From: Misgurnus anguillicaudatus
Lineage: Eukaryota > Chordata > Actinopteri > Cypriniformes > Cobitidae
DNA: 64,000 bases
NCBI RefSeq assembly: GCF_027580225.2
Contig: NC_073340.2
Coordinates: 17,864,001-17,928,000 of the forward strand
Direction of reading: 5' to 3'
Shown here piece after piece: positions 35,401 through 46,935 of the stretch. The position numbers and the translations under genes are program-made. The notes under the pieces are model-generated. The model was not told the origin of the DNA, searched no databases, and saw only the letters and a list, made by a program, of their open reading frames with translations. The number at the start of each line of letters is the position of its first letter. The stretch's first letter is position 1.

Positions 35401-38400
35401 GGTGGGGGCCGACACAACAAACACCCGAAAACTGTCGGGCCAATGTCCAAATTTCCGTCAAAACCGTTCTATTTCATCATAAACAATCTGAAAACAGGGC
35501 TTTAAGTGTAAAACACCGAACTTGTTCTTTAAAGATACAATTTGTATAAGCCATGCCACTAGAGGGCGCACAATTAAAACAATAACAAATGACGTAGATT
35601 AATGACGCTCTGAAGCAGCGTGGAATTATGGGATTTGTTATCTTTAACTCAACCACTGATGGCCATCAATCAGACGGGAACGAGAAATCAGTTTAACGGA
35701 TGAGGTAAAGTAATCAAGTTTTATAAATGTTACTTTTAATGACATTATTTTATTTCATTATGTAAGGTTTTATGTAATGTTCAAAATGAAATTGTTAGAC
35801 ATAGATGTTGCAGTATTAGTCCAATTCCAATGTTGTGTTAACACAGCTCAGAATTAAGTGTTCAAATCAACAAACTTACCATAAACAAACGAGTAGCCCG
35901 ACAGACGCTATACAGTAACCTAACGCATACTTCCGCATTTGTCCATGACACTGTTGTCGTGTGATTCCTAGTCAGTAAAGGCGTTAACAAAGGATTAACA
36001 TGGCACTGCCCCGTGTCACTGTTTATTTTTTCATAATTTAGTAGTTGAAAACATTAGAGATATTGTTAGTAATCAGCGGGACAAAATATATAACACTGGC
36101 CTTGTGGTTTTGGGATATTCTACTGCAAATATCTTACGAATTATACCCTTTAAACCAAGACTAGGCCTTATTTATATTAGGACAATTAAGTCGTTTTTAC
36201 AAACATACCTTACAAAAACATCTTGAAACAAAATGATGGCACTGATATGTCTTATGATGGAAGTCAAGTGATGAAGTGGTTTTCAGTTAAGACAGCTCAA
36301 ACATGCATTTTGTTTGGGACTAAGCTTCCTCTGTCCAGGAAATCAGATGTTAAAATACTCAGAAAGTCTTTCATTTTACCTTGTACTTGTCTACAATAGG
36401 CAATCTGATGGGGCCATCAGTTGGTCTGGTGAAGTTTGGCAGGCTCTCCAGATGGGAAATAAATGGCAATCCCCTAAAAACATTGCAGGTTCAAAAAAAT
36501 AACAATGCATATACTGTATGTTGCATAATACAGTGGTTCTCAAACTTTTTTGCAGTGCGGCCCCCCTTGTGTACGGTGGCCTCCCCTTGTGCCTTTCATG
36601 GCCACCCCAAAGAAAATGTATGACATAAAACATTCTAAAATCACATTTTAATTAAACAAAATGTATTAAATTATACAATGTAGTACTGTTGGTTAACAGC
36701 CAAGTTTGAGAACCACTGGCATAATGGCCTGAAAGATTATGGGGCACAAAAATCAGTAGCATTGTCACTTACGTATACCAGGGGCATAAGTCAGAAGATT
36801 CCTTCAGGTTGGCTCCAGTCATCCCAGAGCAGGGCATGAAGTGAATATCTTTCTTTGGATTAAAGCCCACCTTCTTCAGAAATGGCACTAACTTCTCTTT
36901 ACATTCCTCATATCTGTGAGAAAAATAAGCAATAATCTCCTAAAGAAGGTCAAGGATGCAAATATAAAAGTCACACATGTCATTTAATTCACCTATCGAC
37001 ACTCCAGTTCACAGTGGGATCGTCCATTTTGTTGATGAGAACTATTAGGTGTTTGACTCCAGCTGTTTTGGCCAGCATTGCATGCTCCCTTGTCTGCCCT
37101 CCCTTTTCAAAACCAGTCTCAAACTCCCCCTTTCTGGCAGAGATGACCTTAAAAAAAGAGTGTGTCAATGCATTCAGGCAAACCAAGACCTAATGTACAA
37201 AATGTGCAGCTCAATTCTAAAACACGCTGAAATACAACAACTATTTTTATATAATAATTTGTGTGTTTGTTGTAGTCCAAGAAAAGAGATTTCAATTGGA
37301 GACAATAACTTGAGCCATGGTTTACTTTGGGATTTGTACCTTTGCATATCGTTTACACAAACTTACACACCAAAGGAAATGTAAAATTGTGAACCAGATA
37401 ATAGGTGCTCTTTAAACATTTAGTAATAGCAATATCCTTACATAATTCGTTCAAACACTCTTTTATCATTCTTAATTGTTTTATTTCATTTTTTTAATCC
37501 ATATCTTCATGCTACTATTATATTTAAATACACATTGTGTAGTAGTGTATGTGACAATAATAACTAAAGATTTTGAACTCACCAGTACTGCCAAATCAGC
37601 TTGCGAAGCCCCTCCAATCATGTTGGGAACGAAGCTTTTATGGCCCGGAGCATCAAGAATAGTAAAGTGCTTTTTCTCTGTTTCAAAGTAAGCTCGTCCA
37701 ACTTCTACTGTTTTCCCTTTGTCTCTTTCCTCTTGGTTTGTGTCTAAAGCCCAGGAGAGATACCTGGGTAAGCAGATTGATATCATGTCACTTCAATCCA
37801 GACTGCATTAAATGAAGAAAAACATTTTGTGTATAGGGATGAATGTTTGAAATCCTCTTTAAAGACTGACTTGCTACTATATCCTGTTATGTAGAAGGCT
37901 GCTTAACCACAACACAAGTTTGACAAGTTTGGATTTTTCACACCGGAGGCTATCCCGCAATTCATTGCACACATGTAACGGCTGAATATAACAGCTGGAT
38001 ATTTTAAAATAAACCCTTAAAACCTTTGTTAAATAAAAGTGTGTATTTAGCAGAAAAAATGTCAGTTTTAGGATTATAAATTATGTTTTGTATTAATATT
38101 ATTCTGTGTATGCTGCGTGTATTTGTAAAGTTGATAAATTTGAAATACTGTTGGGTAGTTTAATCTACATCGTACATATTTTCTAAAATAAAATGTATTT
38201 ATTTTAATAAGTAACCTGTGTCCCGCTGACATGTGCGTTATGGATCTCGAAGGCTAGATCGTCTCATTTCAGTTGGACTTCAAAGGCTGCGACCTTCGAA
38301 GACCGAGTCCTCGCCTTTAAAGGACGCGTCCTTTGAAGGATCCAGCCTTCGAATAGGGACAGCTTTTGTGTTTACAGTAAAAGTGCATTTAAAGTCAGGT

Positions 38401-41400
38401 GTAAACAACATATCCTCACCAGGTCTCTCTGTTTTTCTCTTTTGCCTCCCGTTCATATTTCTCCAGCGTTCGTTTGTCCACCATACCAGTTAGATACCTT
38501 AATGCACAATAATAAGCATTATTACTTGTGTATTACACAAGTTTTCGTCAATATAGAGACAATGATGGGAACTCACATGATCTGTCCACCAATTGTAGAT
38601 TTCCCTGCATCTGTGTTAAATTACAATAAATCAGAGGTTTATATCACAAATAATAACATTAGAACTACAAAGTCGAAGTCATCATAATCCAAACATACCA
38701 ACATGTCCAATGAACACAACATTAACATGTTCTTTCTTGGGAGCATCAGGTGGAGGCGGAGGTAGTTTGGGGATCGGCATCTCCTCATCCTCCTCCATCA
38801 TTTCATCCTGTGCATCATCTCCACAGCATCCGATCTCTGGTGGGCTTCCAGCCCCTGGTTCTTCTGTATCTGGCTCCTCTTTCTGCTCCCACGTGTCTAC
38901 TGTACTAGCATCTGTCTCTCCATTCTCCACTGCAACTGTAGGAAAAACATGCTTGTGTTTCAGTGTAGACATTCTGTAAACAATGTACAGAAAGAAACAA
39001 TGACCTGTTCTTGGAAAACAAACCAGCAAAAATGCACTTCTTTACAATTGCTGAAATTTAAATATATTTTTTATTTTTGTACATAGTATGTTGTCTTTCA
39101 AAAACATGTGTCCTTCCATCCATAACGCATGCATGTTTCCATCATCTAAAATAGAAAACATGAGTATAGATGGTTTTATCGAACGCACGTGCGTTGTCGT
39201 GGTTAAGCGTCTGGGCGAAACTTAACTTCCGGTCTCTGTTTAATGCTAGTAGCGTCTAAAGTTTAATAGTGTCTAAAGTGAATTCTGGAACAAATACCAT
39301 GTCAAAAATAACAAATGTTTTGGTTTCCTAAAGACATGGGGAGATGGCGATCATAGATCCAGGGTTCTCACACCTTAGTTAACTTCAAATTCAAGGACCT
39401 TTCAAGGACTTTTCAGGTCCAATACCCTCAAATTCAAGGACTCAATGTGGGGACACATTTCAAGTTAGAGCAAGGTTACAATGTGTTCCCTTTTAAGATA
39501 CATTGTTACAGTTCCTGTTCAAGGGAACTCGCGCTGCATCACTGTGGTGACACTTTGGGGACGCCTCCAGGGGTAAGTGCATCTGAATGTGTATATCAAA
39601 TTCAACCAATGGTGAGGCTTAATGACAAAGACAGGGTGACGCGGGAGCCAGGAAGTATATCGCTATCTGAAATATTGCCAAAGACGGCGTTATAGGGATG
39701 CAGGAAGTATGGCAAGGGAGACGCAGCGCTTCGTTCCCTTCTCAGGGAACAACAGTGACACACGTAACCCGAGACGTTTTCATGTGTCAAACACAACTAT
39801 GCAAAAAAGCATTTTGGTATGAATCAACATTCGCATACAGAAGATATAAGCATTTAAAGCGAACAGTTTAGCACGTGTGCTTACAAAGTCTATAATTTTT
39901 GGATATTATCCTACACTACACAGGGAATGATATGGATTTTCTCCCAGAAAACTTCTTGCATAAAATAGATTCAAGCACTTTCAATGACCTGTATCTATGC
40001 ATGTATATTTTCAAAAACTTCCCAGGGCCTTGAATTTTTTTCTCCAGATTTACAAACTTTCAAGGATTTCAGGGACCTGTGGGAACCCTGTGGATAACCG
40101 CTATGTGAACGGAGGTTTGGCAGCTGATTTGTAGTTAACATTGTATACATTATATAGACCATTTCAAAAGATGTAAACAACACTGGTCCAGAAGCACCTC
40201 CTGTTTCAGTTTTTTAACACTATATAAACGTTGGGATAAAATAAACCAATAGAACATATAGAACTGAATTAACTGAAGTTAAACAAACATCTTAAAGATA
40301 ATGATATATGTGAAATAAAAAAATACTGTCACAAACTGTAACAGGAAGTGTTTCTGAACCAGTGCTGTTTACATCTTTTGAAATGGTCCATAGTACACAT
40401 TTTACACTGTAAAGTTAGCTCAGTGTCATTTTTTATTCGCTTTAGCTATGATATATGAATCTACTTGTTGTTTATTTAGATGTTATCAGAAATAAACTAT
40501 ACTAAAAGGAATCTGTTGTTATTGATTCTTTGTGGAAGTTTCCGGAAGTTATTTTAATTCCAAAAAGGCGTTTGTTTATGTTGTTACTGCTGACATTGTC
40601 TATAGATTGGTATTTTTCTGACGTCTGGACTCTATCATCAGGTGTTTAGTAAAATATAAACAAATGGTTCAATATATTGGTAATACATTTTGAGAATTTA
40701 TTTTTCAAGTTTTACATGCAAATGCCGCATCCATAATGCTGGATTGCTCAGTATGTTTAGTTTTGCACTCATTTTGATGACTCGTACCAAATGTATCATA
40801 CATAAACTGTACATTTTGAATCAGGACTAGTACTGTCATTGAAACACTTCTCTGGGTCACTGTCTGTGGCTGGTAAAGGGATAAATAAGGTCTGTAATAT
40901 GAGCACAAGTGAGCTGATGTAATAAGCCCTGGCTGATGAACCAGCATTACAGGCATACACTACACCAGAACACAAAACCCACGCAGAAAAGTCCAGCTTG
41001 ATTCACAGTGGCCTAAAAAAAACACTAACATACCCACAGGTTCTGAGATCTCCATGCTGGCCACTGCATCTGTTCCTGTAGAGACAAACAGAAGTAATAA
41101 TGACATTTATAGGCAGTTATAAAGATAAGACACATATGTAATTATTTAGCATTTGTAACACTGTTTTAGATGCTACATTTCTGTGACAGCAGTGGAATCT
41201 GTCACAGGGACTTTATAAAATTGCTTGTAATATAAATCCAGCTTTACAGATTTTTCCAAGTTGGGTTGTTTCCACTCAGTCAGATCTACGCAACAGTGTG
41301 ACATCACAACAACAGGTGTCAAATATTATTTCACTTCCCTTTATTACTTATTTATTGACAGATTGTCAGATCATGTGTCTTGTCTGCGACAGTTCAGTGC

Positions 41401-41994
41401 TTTACAGGATTTCATCATTTGGGACAGTGAGTGGGCTACCACAAAAATCCCAGTGTCCCCGACGTCATGTAAGCATTAGTCTATTGACAGTTCTTGCTGT
41501 TTGTATCTTGGGGACAGTGACAATTCAATCTGCGCGGTGTTGTGTACTTGAAGTGTGTTGCACATCGTCATGTATGTATAAAATAAAAACGTTTAATGTG
41601 GAGTCGGCTGCCAAACCGGTCACGCGAGGCTTAATAGGTTTCAGTTCATGACAAAACACGCATTAATATTAAAATGTCTTTTAAACAACGGAGCTCACTC
41701 GATACTTTTGTTTTAAACGGCACTCAGCTACAACGGCTAGCCTTCAGTGGCATTGCCAGTTGGAGGTCCTTTTGTGGTCTGGCCGTGTCATTGCTGTCGG
41801 CTCGTGTGTATTGGCGCTGTCGGTTTGCCGTCAGACGTGGCGTTTTCCGCCGGGGCCCGGGAAAGAAAAGACGGCACGAACTCCGGAGCGTTGACATTGA
41901 GCCCGATAAAGGCGGACTGAAGTTCAGTCTCAGCCGTGGCCTCAACATCGTCCTCCTGTTCCCAGGAATCAGGGGCTGTGTCTCCCGAATCCAT
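17407..41994 (-). CDS. gspt1: gspt1, eukaryotic release factor 3a (GTPase)
   Basis: Fourteen coding exons: 41829-41994, 41034-41075, 38699-38935, 38577-38610, 38420-38497, 37583-37763, 36993-37147, 36773-36913, 36380-36473, 33013-33093, 32654-32827, 17822-17911, 17562-17730 and 17407-17459. Total 1695 bp, 564 aa. eRF3 is the GTPase partner of eRF1 in translation termination and also binds poly(A)-binding protein. The N-terminus has a PAM2 motif for that binding ([12 protein letters not shown], residues 32-43), then an acidic linker and the GTPase domain. The GTPase motifs are GHVDAGKST (146-154), DAPGH (223-227) and NKMD (285-288). EF-Tu-like beta barrels follow, ending [11 protein letters not shown]. 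Every junction is in frame with GT-AG sites except the first, where the only donor that fits frame and homology is GC (41827-41828). Intron 11 is 14.7 kb and consists of a tandem repeat array. Other introns hold several transposons. Confidence 0.95.
17967..19802 (+). repeat. Array unit 1 (divergent)
   Basis: The most diverged unit. It keeps the 5' block (with GCAATGCC instead of GCGATACC) and the 3' tail, but its internal sequence aligns poorly with the other six. It has only one good CTCF-like site, TGGCCACTAGGTGGCGCTG (core 19070-19083). The terminal hairpin tail is present twice (ends near 19738 and 19802). Confidence 0.8.
19803..22037 (+). repeat. Array unit 2
   Basis: Carries seven CTCF-like cores, starting at 19937, 20058, 20178, 20297, 20570, 21016 and 21308. 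The first four are spaced 121, 120 and 119 bp, defining the sub-repeat. A triple AAAATGGCCGACACCC block lies near 21140-21185. Ends with two copies of the hairpin tail. Confidence 0.85.
22038..24122 (+). repeat. Array unit 3
   Basis: CTCF-like cores start at 22174, 22295, 22414, 22533, 22805, 23251 and 23527. The unit stops in the GAAGAAG tract and lacks the hairpin tail, passing directly into unit 4. Confidence 0.85.
24123..26275 (+). repeat. Array unit 4
   Basis: CTCF-like cores start at 24257, 24378, 24497, 24616, 24888, 25334 and 25610. One copy of the hairpin tail at its end (about 26217-26273). Confidence 0.85.
26276..28315 (+). repeat. Array unit 5
   Basis: CTCF-like cores start at 26411, 26532, 26651, 26924 (CCATTAGGGGGCAG), 27369 and 27645. 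One 120-bp sub-repeat fewer than unit 4. One hairpin tail. Confidence 0.85.
28316..30303 (+). repeat. Array unit 6
   Basis: CTCF-like cores start at 28452, 28573, 28692, 28964, 29410 and 29686. Ends in (TAA)n without the hairpin tail and runs straight into unit 7. Confidence 0.85.
30304..32623 (+). repeat. Array unit 7
   Basis: The longest unit, with one to two extra 120-bp sub-repeats. CTCF-like cores start at 30438, 30559, 30678, 30797, 30916, 31188, 31634 and 31910. Ends with two hairpin tails; the last CTAA lies 31 bp from the exon 11 donor. Confidence 0.85.
33537..34077. mobile_element. hAT-like element (CCGTATTTTCCGGACTATAA)
   Basis: The left end CCGTATTTTCCGGACTATAA and right end TATAGTCCAGAAAATACAG are inverted repeats. 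Subterminal GCGACTTATAGTC and GATGCGACTTATATTCCGG blocks support the pairing. No exact target duplication is seen. No transposase frame. Confidence 0.65.
34691..35532. mobile_element. Foldback TTAA MITE, copy 1
   Basis: TTAA at both ends. The long imperfect inverted arms are TTAAAGGACAAGTTCAGTAT with AACGGTTTTGACTG on the left, and CAGGGCTTTAAGTG with GAACTTGTTCTTTAA on the right. A second copy is at 51964-52586 in the maff intron. The overlapping reading frames on both strands of 35030-35550 arise from the hairpin. Confidence 0.75.
36531..36718. mobile_element. Short hAT element with near-perfect 8-bp TSD
   Basis: A 188-bp element with inverted ends CAGTGGTTCTCAAACTT and AAGTTTGAGAACCACTG. 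It is flanked by GCATAATA (36523-36530) and GCATAATG (36719-36726), an 8-bp target duplication with one mismatch. Inserted in gspt1 intron 8, 54 bp from the exon 8 donor. Confidence 0.85.
37764..38419 (-). other. gspt1 intron 5, nothing clear
   Basis: AT-rich intron. A short self-complementary stretch with CGACCTTCGAAGACCG and GGATCCAGCCTTCGAA (about 38245-38360) may be a transposon remnant. Nothing else is recognised. Confidence 0.4.
39360..40090. mobile_element. hAT-type composite element, copy 2
   Basis: Same family as 10693-11354, with termini CAGGGTTCTCACACC and GTGGGAACCCTG and the same nested inverted-repeat core (GAACTCGCGCTGCATCAC to GACGCAGCGC). It keeps about 80 extra bases near 39870-39960 that copy 1 lacks, so copy 1 is an internal deletion form. 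In gspt1 intron 2. Confidence 0.7.
40152..40394. mobile_element. Small foldback element
   Basis: About 45 bp at the left (TATAGACCATTTCAAAAGAT, GTAAACAACACTGGTCCAGA) is mirrored at the right (CCAGTGCTGTTTACATC, TTTTGAAATGGTCCATA). A second copy is at about 58650-58868, nested in another MITE. Non-coding. Confidence 0.65.
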
Positions 41995-42584
41995 AGCTGC
42001 TATAACGCGAACAAGCTGGTGTTAATTGCGGGTTGCGCTATAACCCACAACGCAGTTTTTACCTAAAACAAATATGTTGTATTTTAGGATCTATTCAAAG
42101 TAAATAAAGTGGTTGGGAAACTCTACATGTGATGAAATGGTGCATGGGGCGTCTGGTCTTCATGCGACACCATAGACGTGTAGCTGGTTAGCTGATCGTG
42201 GCTTCTGCATGCGCACAGTGTAAAAGCGTGGAGTGTGAATGCAGCTATCATAGCTCGACCACAATGACCACAAAAAAATTATTTTCAAAGTAACACTATT
42301 ATTGAAAAATTACAGCGAACATTTTAAATATATATTTCTAGATTTTTAACTGTATTTTATTTTGCAATAAAATAAAACATATACACAAGCAATAAATATT
42401 TTTGTTTACACAAGTAATAAATATTAAGTCACTATTAAAATGCCATTTTTTCAAAATGACAATAATAAACAGATTGAGAATCGATAAACATGCAAATAAA
42501 TAAATACAACTGTAATGTGCATTAACTGGAACAAATTCCATCCTGAGGAATAACTTGGAAATGTTTTAGGAATTGTGTAGATTT
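41995..42584. other. gspt1 promoter / dmc1 3' flank
   Basis: 590 bp between the gspt1 start codon and the dmc1 stop codon, both genes on the minus strand. The part next to 42000 is relatively CpG-rich and should be the gspt1 promoter. The right part is AT-rich with ATTTTATTTTGC at 42355-42366, a candidate minus-strand poly(A) signal for dmc1. Confidence 0.5.
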
Positions 42585-45500
42585 TTAGTCTTTGGCATCT
42601 GATATTCCTCCAGCAGTAATGGCAAAAGTAGCCTCATTTTCTGGCATGTCTGGGCTATAAAAAAAAGCAAAGGTTTTGTTGATAATCAGAAAATCAGAAA
42701 AAGTATAGAGATTTACAGACAACTATGTTAGACATATGGGTGATTCTCGCGAAATTCGACTTATGAGGTGTCTTGAAACATTTTGATAAAAAAAAGTAAA
42801 TGCAAAGTAAGAGTATCAAAATAAGAAGCATACAGTTACTAACATCTCTTCATGTACTATTTTGCACATGATTTCAAATGACATCATACAAACCAATTTT
42901 GTTGTTTTTGCCACATTTAAGGGGAAATTTTTCATTACCGCAATGTGTCCATGACTGGATTTGGGTTCTTTGACATGGAAATATTTATAATTTAAAAAAT
43001 CTAAAAAATAAAATGCTTCAGTGCATGTTGTACTATAAACATTTACAGTAAAGAAACATGTGGTATTTGGTGATCATTGGTAAAAAAAAAATTCTCATCC
43101 TCCGCAACAATTTTCAATCATTGTTTAAGCCCTCAAGGAACTACATTTTTTTAAAAAATTGTTGAAAGGGACATAATTGACTGTGACACTCAAAATGGCT
43201 ACCAGGTAAGCAGTTCTTATTTTTTCTCTCCAGATAAAAGTTGAAATTTTGTTTGTCATAGTACCTAAAACTTTTTAGTTCTCATTACCGAAACACGAGT
43301 TTGTAAATGCATATATTTAATGTAATATCATGTTGCGGTAATGATAAATTTTGATAATGATAATCTAAAAAATGTAAATAATTTTATAGGAAATATTTTT
43401 TAACTTAGTTATAGTAAGTTCAGACCTTCTTATATGTGCAAAAAAAAATTGGCTTCAAGGGATTTTTAAAAATTCTGATGATGGACACGGATTTCGTGAG
43501 AATGGACACTGGATTTTCTTGAGAATCACCCATATATGTTTAAATGTATAATTGTTGTTGTATTATTCTACTAGTAATATTTTATCATGTAAATGATTTC
43601 CACTGTAAAATCTGCAATAATGTATAGTATATCTAGCTGAAAAGCAATTATATCTTCTATTATGTAATCTATTTTTAATTTCTATTAGCAAATACAAAAA
43701 ACATTTATTACCTATCAAAAATCTTGGCAATTCTCAGTTCAGCACGCCCTTTCCTTAAGCTGATGCGTGTGGTGGAGGCATGGGCCAGGATGTGTCCTCC
43801 AATAGGCTTTTTTGGATCTGCTTGAAATCTAAGATAATACGTTTGCCATTTAGTTTGCAAGCAGTATATATTTTATAATTAAAAACTTAATTTCTAGTCT
43901 TATACTTACGTCATTCCAGCTCCTGGGTCTGCAGTCATCTGATTGGTAACAAATACTGCAACGTTGTACTCTATTTCCCACAAAACAGATATTATCGATC
44001 AGAGCAAAAGCCAAACAATAATCTCCAAAGTAAATACCATGTGCTTAGTTCAATGATGATGGCTGACTAGCATTGAATGTCAGGGTTATGTTTCTAGTTT
44101 CTTTAAAGGGGACATTTCAAAAGACTTTTTCAAGATGTTAAATAAATCTTTGGTGTCCCCAGTGTATACTACATATGTGAAGTTCTTAAAATACCATATA
44201 GATTATTTATTATAGAATGTTAAAATTGCCACTTGTAGGTGTGCCGTTTTTGGGTATGTCATTTTAAATGCCAATGGGCTGATCTCTTCACTAAATGGTT
44301 GGATAGTGCAGATTAAGGGGCGGTATTATCCCCTTATGACACCACAAGGAGACAAATTTCAAATGACCCATTTGTTCACATGCTTGCAAAGAATGGTTTA
44401 CCAAAACTAAGATACTGTGATGTTCTTTTTCACATTTTCTAGGTTGATAGAAGCACTGGGGACCCAATTATAGCACTTAAACATGAAAAAAGTCATGATA
44501 TGTCCCCTTTAAGTGAATTGAATAGATTATTTTGGAAATAATACGAAAACAGACCTTCTGAGATCTTTTGCAGTCTGGAAAGCATTTGTGCAAGCTTCTG
44601 TTGTCTCTCAGCCAGCTCACCTCTTCCAGAGAAGTCCACCCGGAAGAGAGCCATGATTGAGTCTATTATCTGTAGAAAATATAGTTTTCATGGCCATAAG
44701 GTTACGTAAAACTATTTCCTATAAAGTTAAACTTTAAAGTTTCTACTCTTTGAATTACCAGGAGCTTGAAGACACCTCCCTCCTCATGAAACTTGGCTGC
44801 AACAAAGTCTAGTAACTCCATTTGATGCTCACCTATCAGTAAAATGACATATTTAAACAGGACCCTTTGCACCTCGTTGTCTAGCCTTTAATGCTGCAAA
44901 ATAAAATGACAATTCAAATATGTAAACTGAAAAAAAGCAAATTTCCACTTACTCGTGTAAGCACGTGCATATAGCACATTATCCAATACAGCCTCGTGAT
45001 CCACATTAAAGCGGTCAGCTATGTCCCTTAACCGCTCTGGGCGACTGATGTAACAATTATTAAGGATAAATGAAGGGGTTCTTCATATTACATATCATGA
45101 AAAGATGAATTCGGCACAAAAAAGCAGTCACACTGTATTACACACTATTAACTATAAGATAGTTTGGTTAAATTGAGGTATTGGGTGGGATTACAGGATG
45201 TAAAAGAAGGTAATGCAAAATAAAGCATTGAGGAGGCTACTAATAAACAGCCAATATCCTAGTAATATGCATGCAAATAAGCAACTACGTAGTTAATAAT
45301 GAGAATTGGTCCCTAAACTAAAGAGTTACCAAAAAGCAAATGTGGAAGGGATACAAGGTGTTCTCAGAATCAATAAAGATGACCTTTCCTCCTGTGTACC
45401 CACATTCACCAGGAAGCTGAGCAGTTACTAAGGAAAAGAGAAGCTGAGTAAAGTTGATGGTTCGTAATCAGAGCTTTAACTGTTTAGAAATAATACATTT

Positions 45501-46767
45501 CAGATTTTATTTCATAAGCAAAACCTTACCGCAAAGTGTATGAGAGAGTTGAGTCTTTCCAGTTCTGAACTCTGAATGAGACATAAAAAAGGATAAAAAA
45601 ACATGTAATTTTGGCTTAAACAAGTAAAAGTCATAGCATATAATTGTGGCACATAATCATGTTATCAAAAAGTACTCTACCACCAAAAGCTTCAGTAATG
45701 GCCATACTCTCCACACCTCCTCCAAGGAGTTTGCTAAAAGAGACATAAAAGCTCTCAACTAGAATTCTCAACTCATTTTTCTACAATATCCAGATGTTAC
45801 ATTAGACATTATGTGGCGATATTAACACAATAGCAAAATTGCTTATTATAGCTACAGAATGTCAATAAAAGCAGTGAATGAGTGGCAGGTGAATTGACTC
45901 CAGATGCCATAGGATTTCATTGATGACGCCGCTTTTAAACATTAACAAAAGATATGAGAAGCATTTTCTCTCAAAAGGTAGGTTTGTTTGCATTGCTGTC
46001 TATTTTGTTTCTCCCTGCATACTTCACAGGCCTACAAAACAGACTGTCAACAGGTTTTGTGTCTCAGTTCTTCAGATCAGAACTATTGTGTTTGATCTGT
46101 AAATATGGGTTAAGGGTTATTTTTATTTCTTACTCAAATTCCAGACTGCCAGTTGTGATGTGAAAGACTTGTCTCCTTCTCACACTGTATTCAGAGGCTG
46201 TTTGAAATCCACACACCTGCATAGCATTTTAAAGCTCCATCAAATAAAAATAGCTTTTCAATAAAAAAAAAGAATATTTTCATGCCAATACAATAATACA
46301 TCAAATTACCATCAACTTTCCAGCTGCTTCCTTTATTTTGTCCACTTTAGCCTCAGAGAGTCCCTTCACATTACAGAGGGCACGGCGCGTTGTCATCTGT
46401 ACTCCTTTCACAGTACAAATCCCCCCCGACTTCAGTTTCTTAATGTCAGCCATGTTCTTCATAAAGAGGCACAGCATCAGTCATGATTTTTTACAACTTC
46501 TAAATTACAATATTGAACCCAAGTCATTTTACTCACAATGCCATGCTTCTGTAAGAGCTCTATGTCTTGAAAGAAAGATTCCTGTGGATAATTTGAACTT
46601 TATCATTATTAGGCTACAGTAAAGTTTCATGTTTTTAGTTTACTTTCATTAACTGTATTGTAATTAATTGTACTGGCTCTGGCTGCACCATAGAAATGAA
46701 TGTGTATCACCTCATCTTCCTGGAACCCCGCCTCATCCTCCAAAGTCTGGTCCTCCGCACACTTCAT
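42585..46767 (-). CDS. dmc1: dmc1, meiotic recombinase
   Basis: Thirteen coding exons: 46711-46767, 46537-46581, 46310-46456, 46134-46216, 45681-45733, 45530-45571, 45355-45427, 44953-45044, 44759-44832, 44555-44669, 43910-43970, 43712-43828 and 42585-42654. Total 1029 bp, 342 aa, all GT-AG and in phase; human DMC1 is 340 aa. The protein starts [20 protein letters not shown] helix-hairpin-helix N-terminal domain follows ([35 protein letters not shown]). Then comes the RecA ATPase core with Walker A GEFRTGKT (128-135, split by an intron) and Walker B LLIIDS (221-226), and the end [21 protein letters not shown]1 forms filaments on single-stranded DNA and performs strand exchange between homologues in meiosis. 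RAD51 is excluded by the DMC1-specific N- and C-termini. Two MITEs lie in its introns. Confidence 0.97.
42738..43531 (+). mobile_element. MITE with GGGTGATTCTC ends and 4-bp TSD, copy 1
   Basis: 794 bp with terminal inverted repeats GGGTGATTCTC / GAGAATCACCC, flanked by ATAT (42734-42737 and 43532-43535). Internal blocks include TCATTACCGCAATG and CAGTCATGGAC-type sequence. In the last intron of dmc1. An inverted copy lies at 54666-55435. Superfamily uncertain (4-bp target). Confidence 0.75.
44103..44512. mobile_element. TTAA MITE (AAAGGGGACAT family), intact copy
   Basis: 410 bp with TTAA at both ends and inverted termini TTAAAGGGGACATTTCAAAA / TCATGATATGTCCCCTTTAA. This copy serves as the reference for the interrupted copies at 842-2583 and 57738-58915. 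In the dmc1 intron between 43970 and 44555. Confidence 0.8.
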
Positions 46768-46935
46768 TCTATTAATCGGTAAAAAAAAAACCGCATACAA
46801 TAAAATATATCGTTTCCGTGGATAAATGTCTGCTGTTATAAGTGTGTAAATACTGTTTAAACAAAAAATAATTCATGTGAATGACATTTTACCTCACGTT
46901 TAAATCTGAGGGAACGCTGACCGAAACTTCAGTGT

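Larger units (their letters stand above)
33094..36379 (-). other. gspt1 intron 9, transposon-filled
   Basis: A 3.3 kb intron containing a hAT element (33537-34077), a TTAA element beginning TTAAAGGGCACCTATTATGC at 34137, a long foldback element (34691-35532), one isolated CTCF-like site (35556-35569) and a truncated GTTTCCCGG-type repeat (about 36155-36345). No coding exon is needed or seen here. Confidence 0.7.

Noticed and set aside
35032..35549. Overlapping frames on both strands of about 60-107 codons
   Set aside because: Produced by the inverted arms of the foldback MITE 34691-35532; the same pattern appears in its second copy.
38682..39029. Separate minus-strand gene with an acidic protein
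   Set aside because: The frame is gspt1 exon 3 read through its splice sites; the acidic linker and GHV motif identify it.
41674..42066. 130-codon plus-strand frame opposite gspt1 exon 1
   Set aside because: It is the antisense of a GC-rich coding exon and promoter and shows no domain; the minus-strand frame with the PAM2 motif is the real one.
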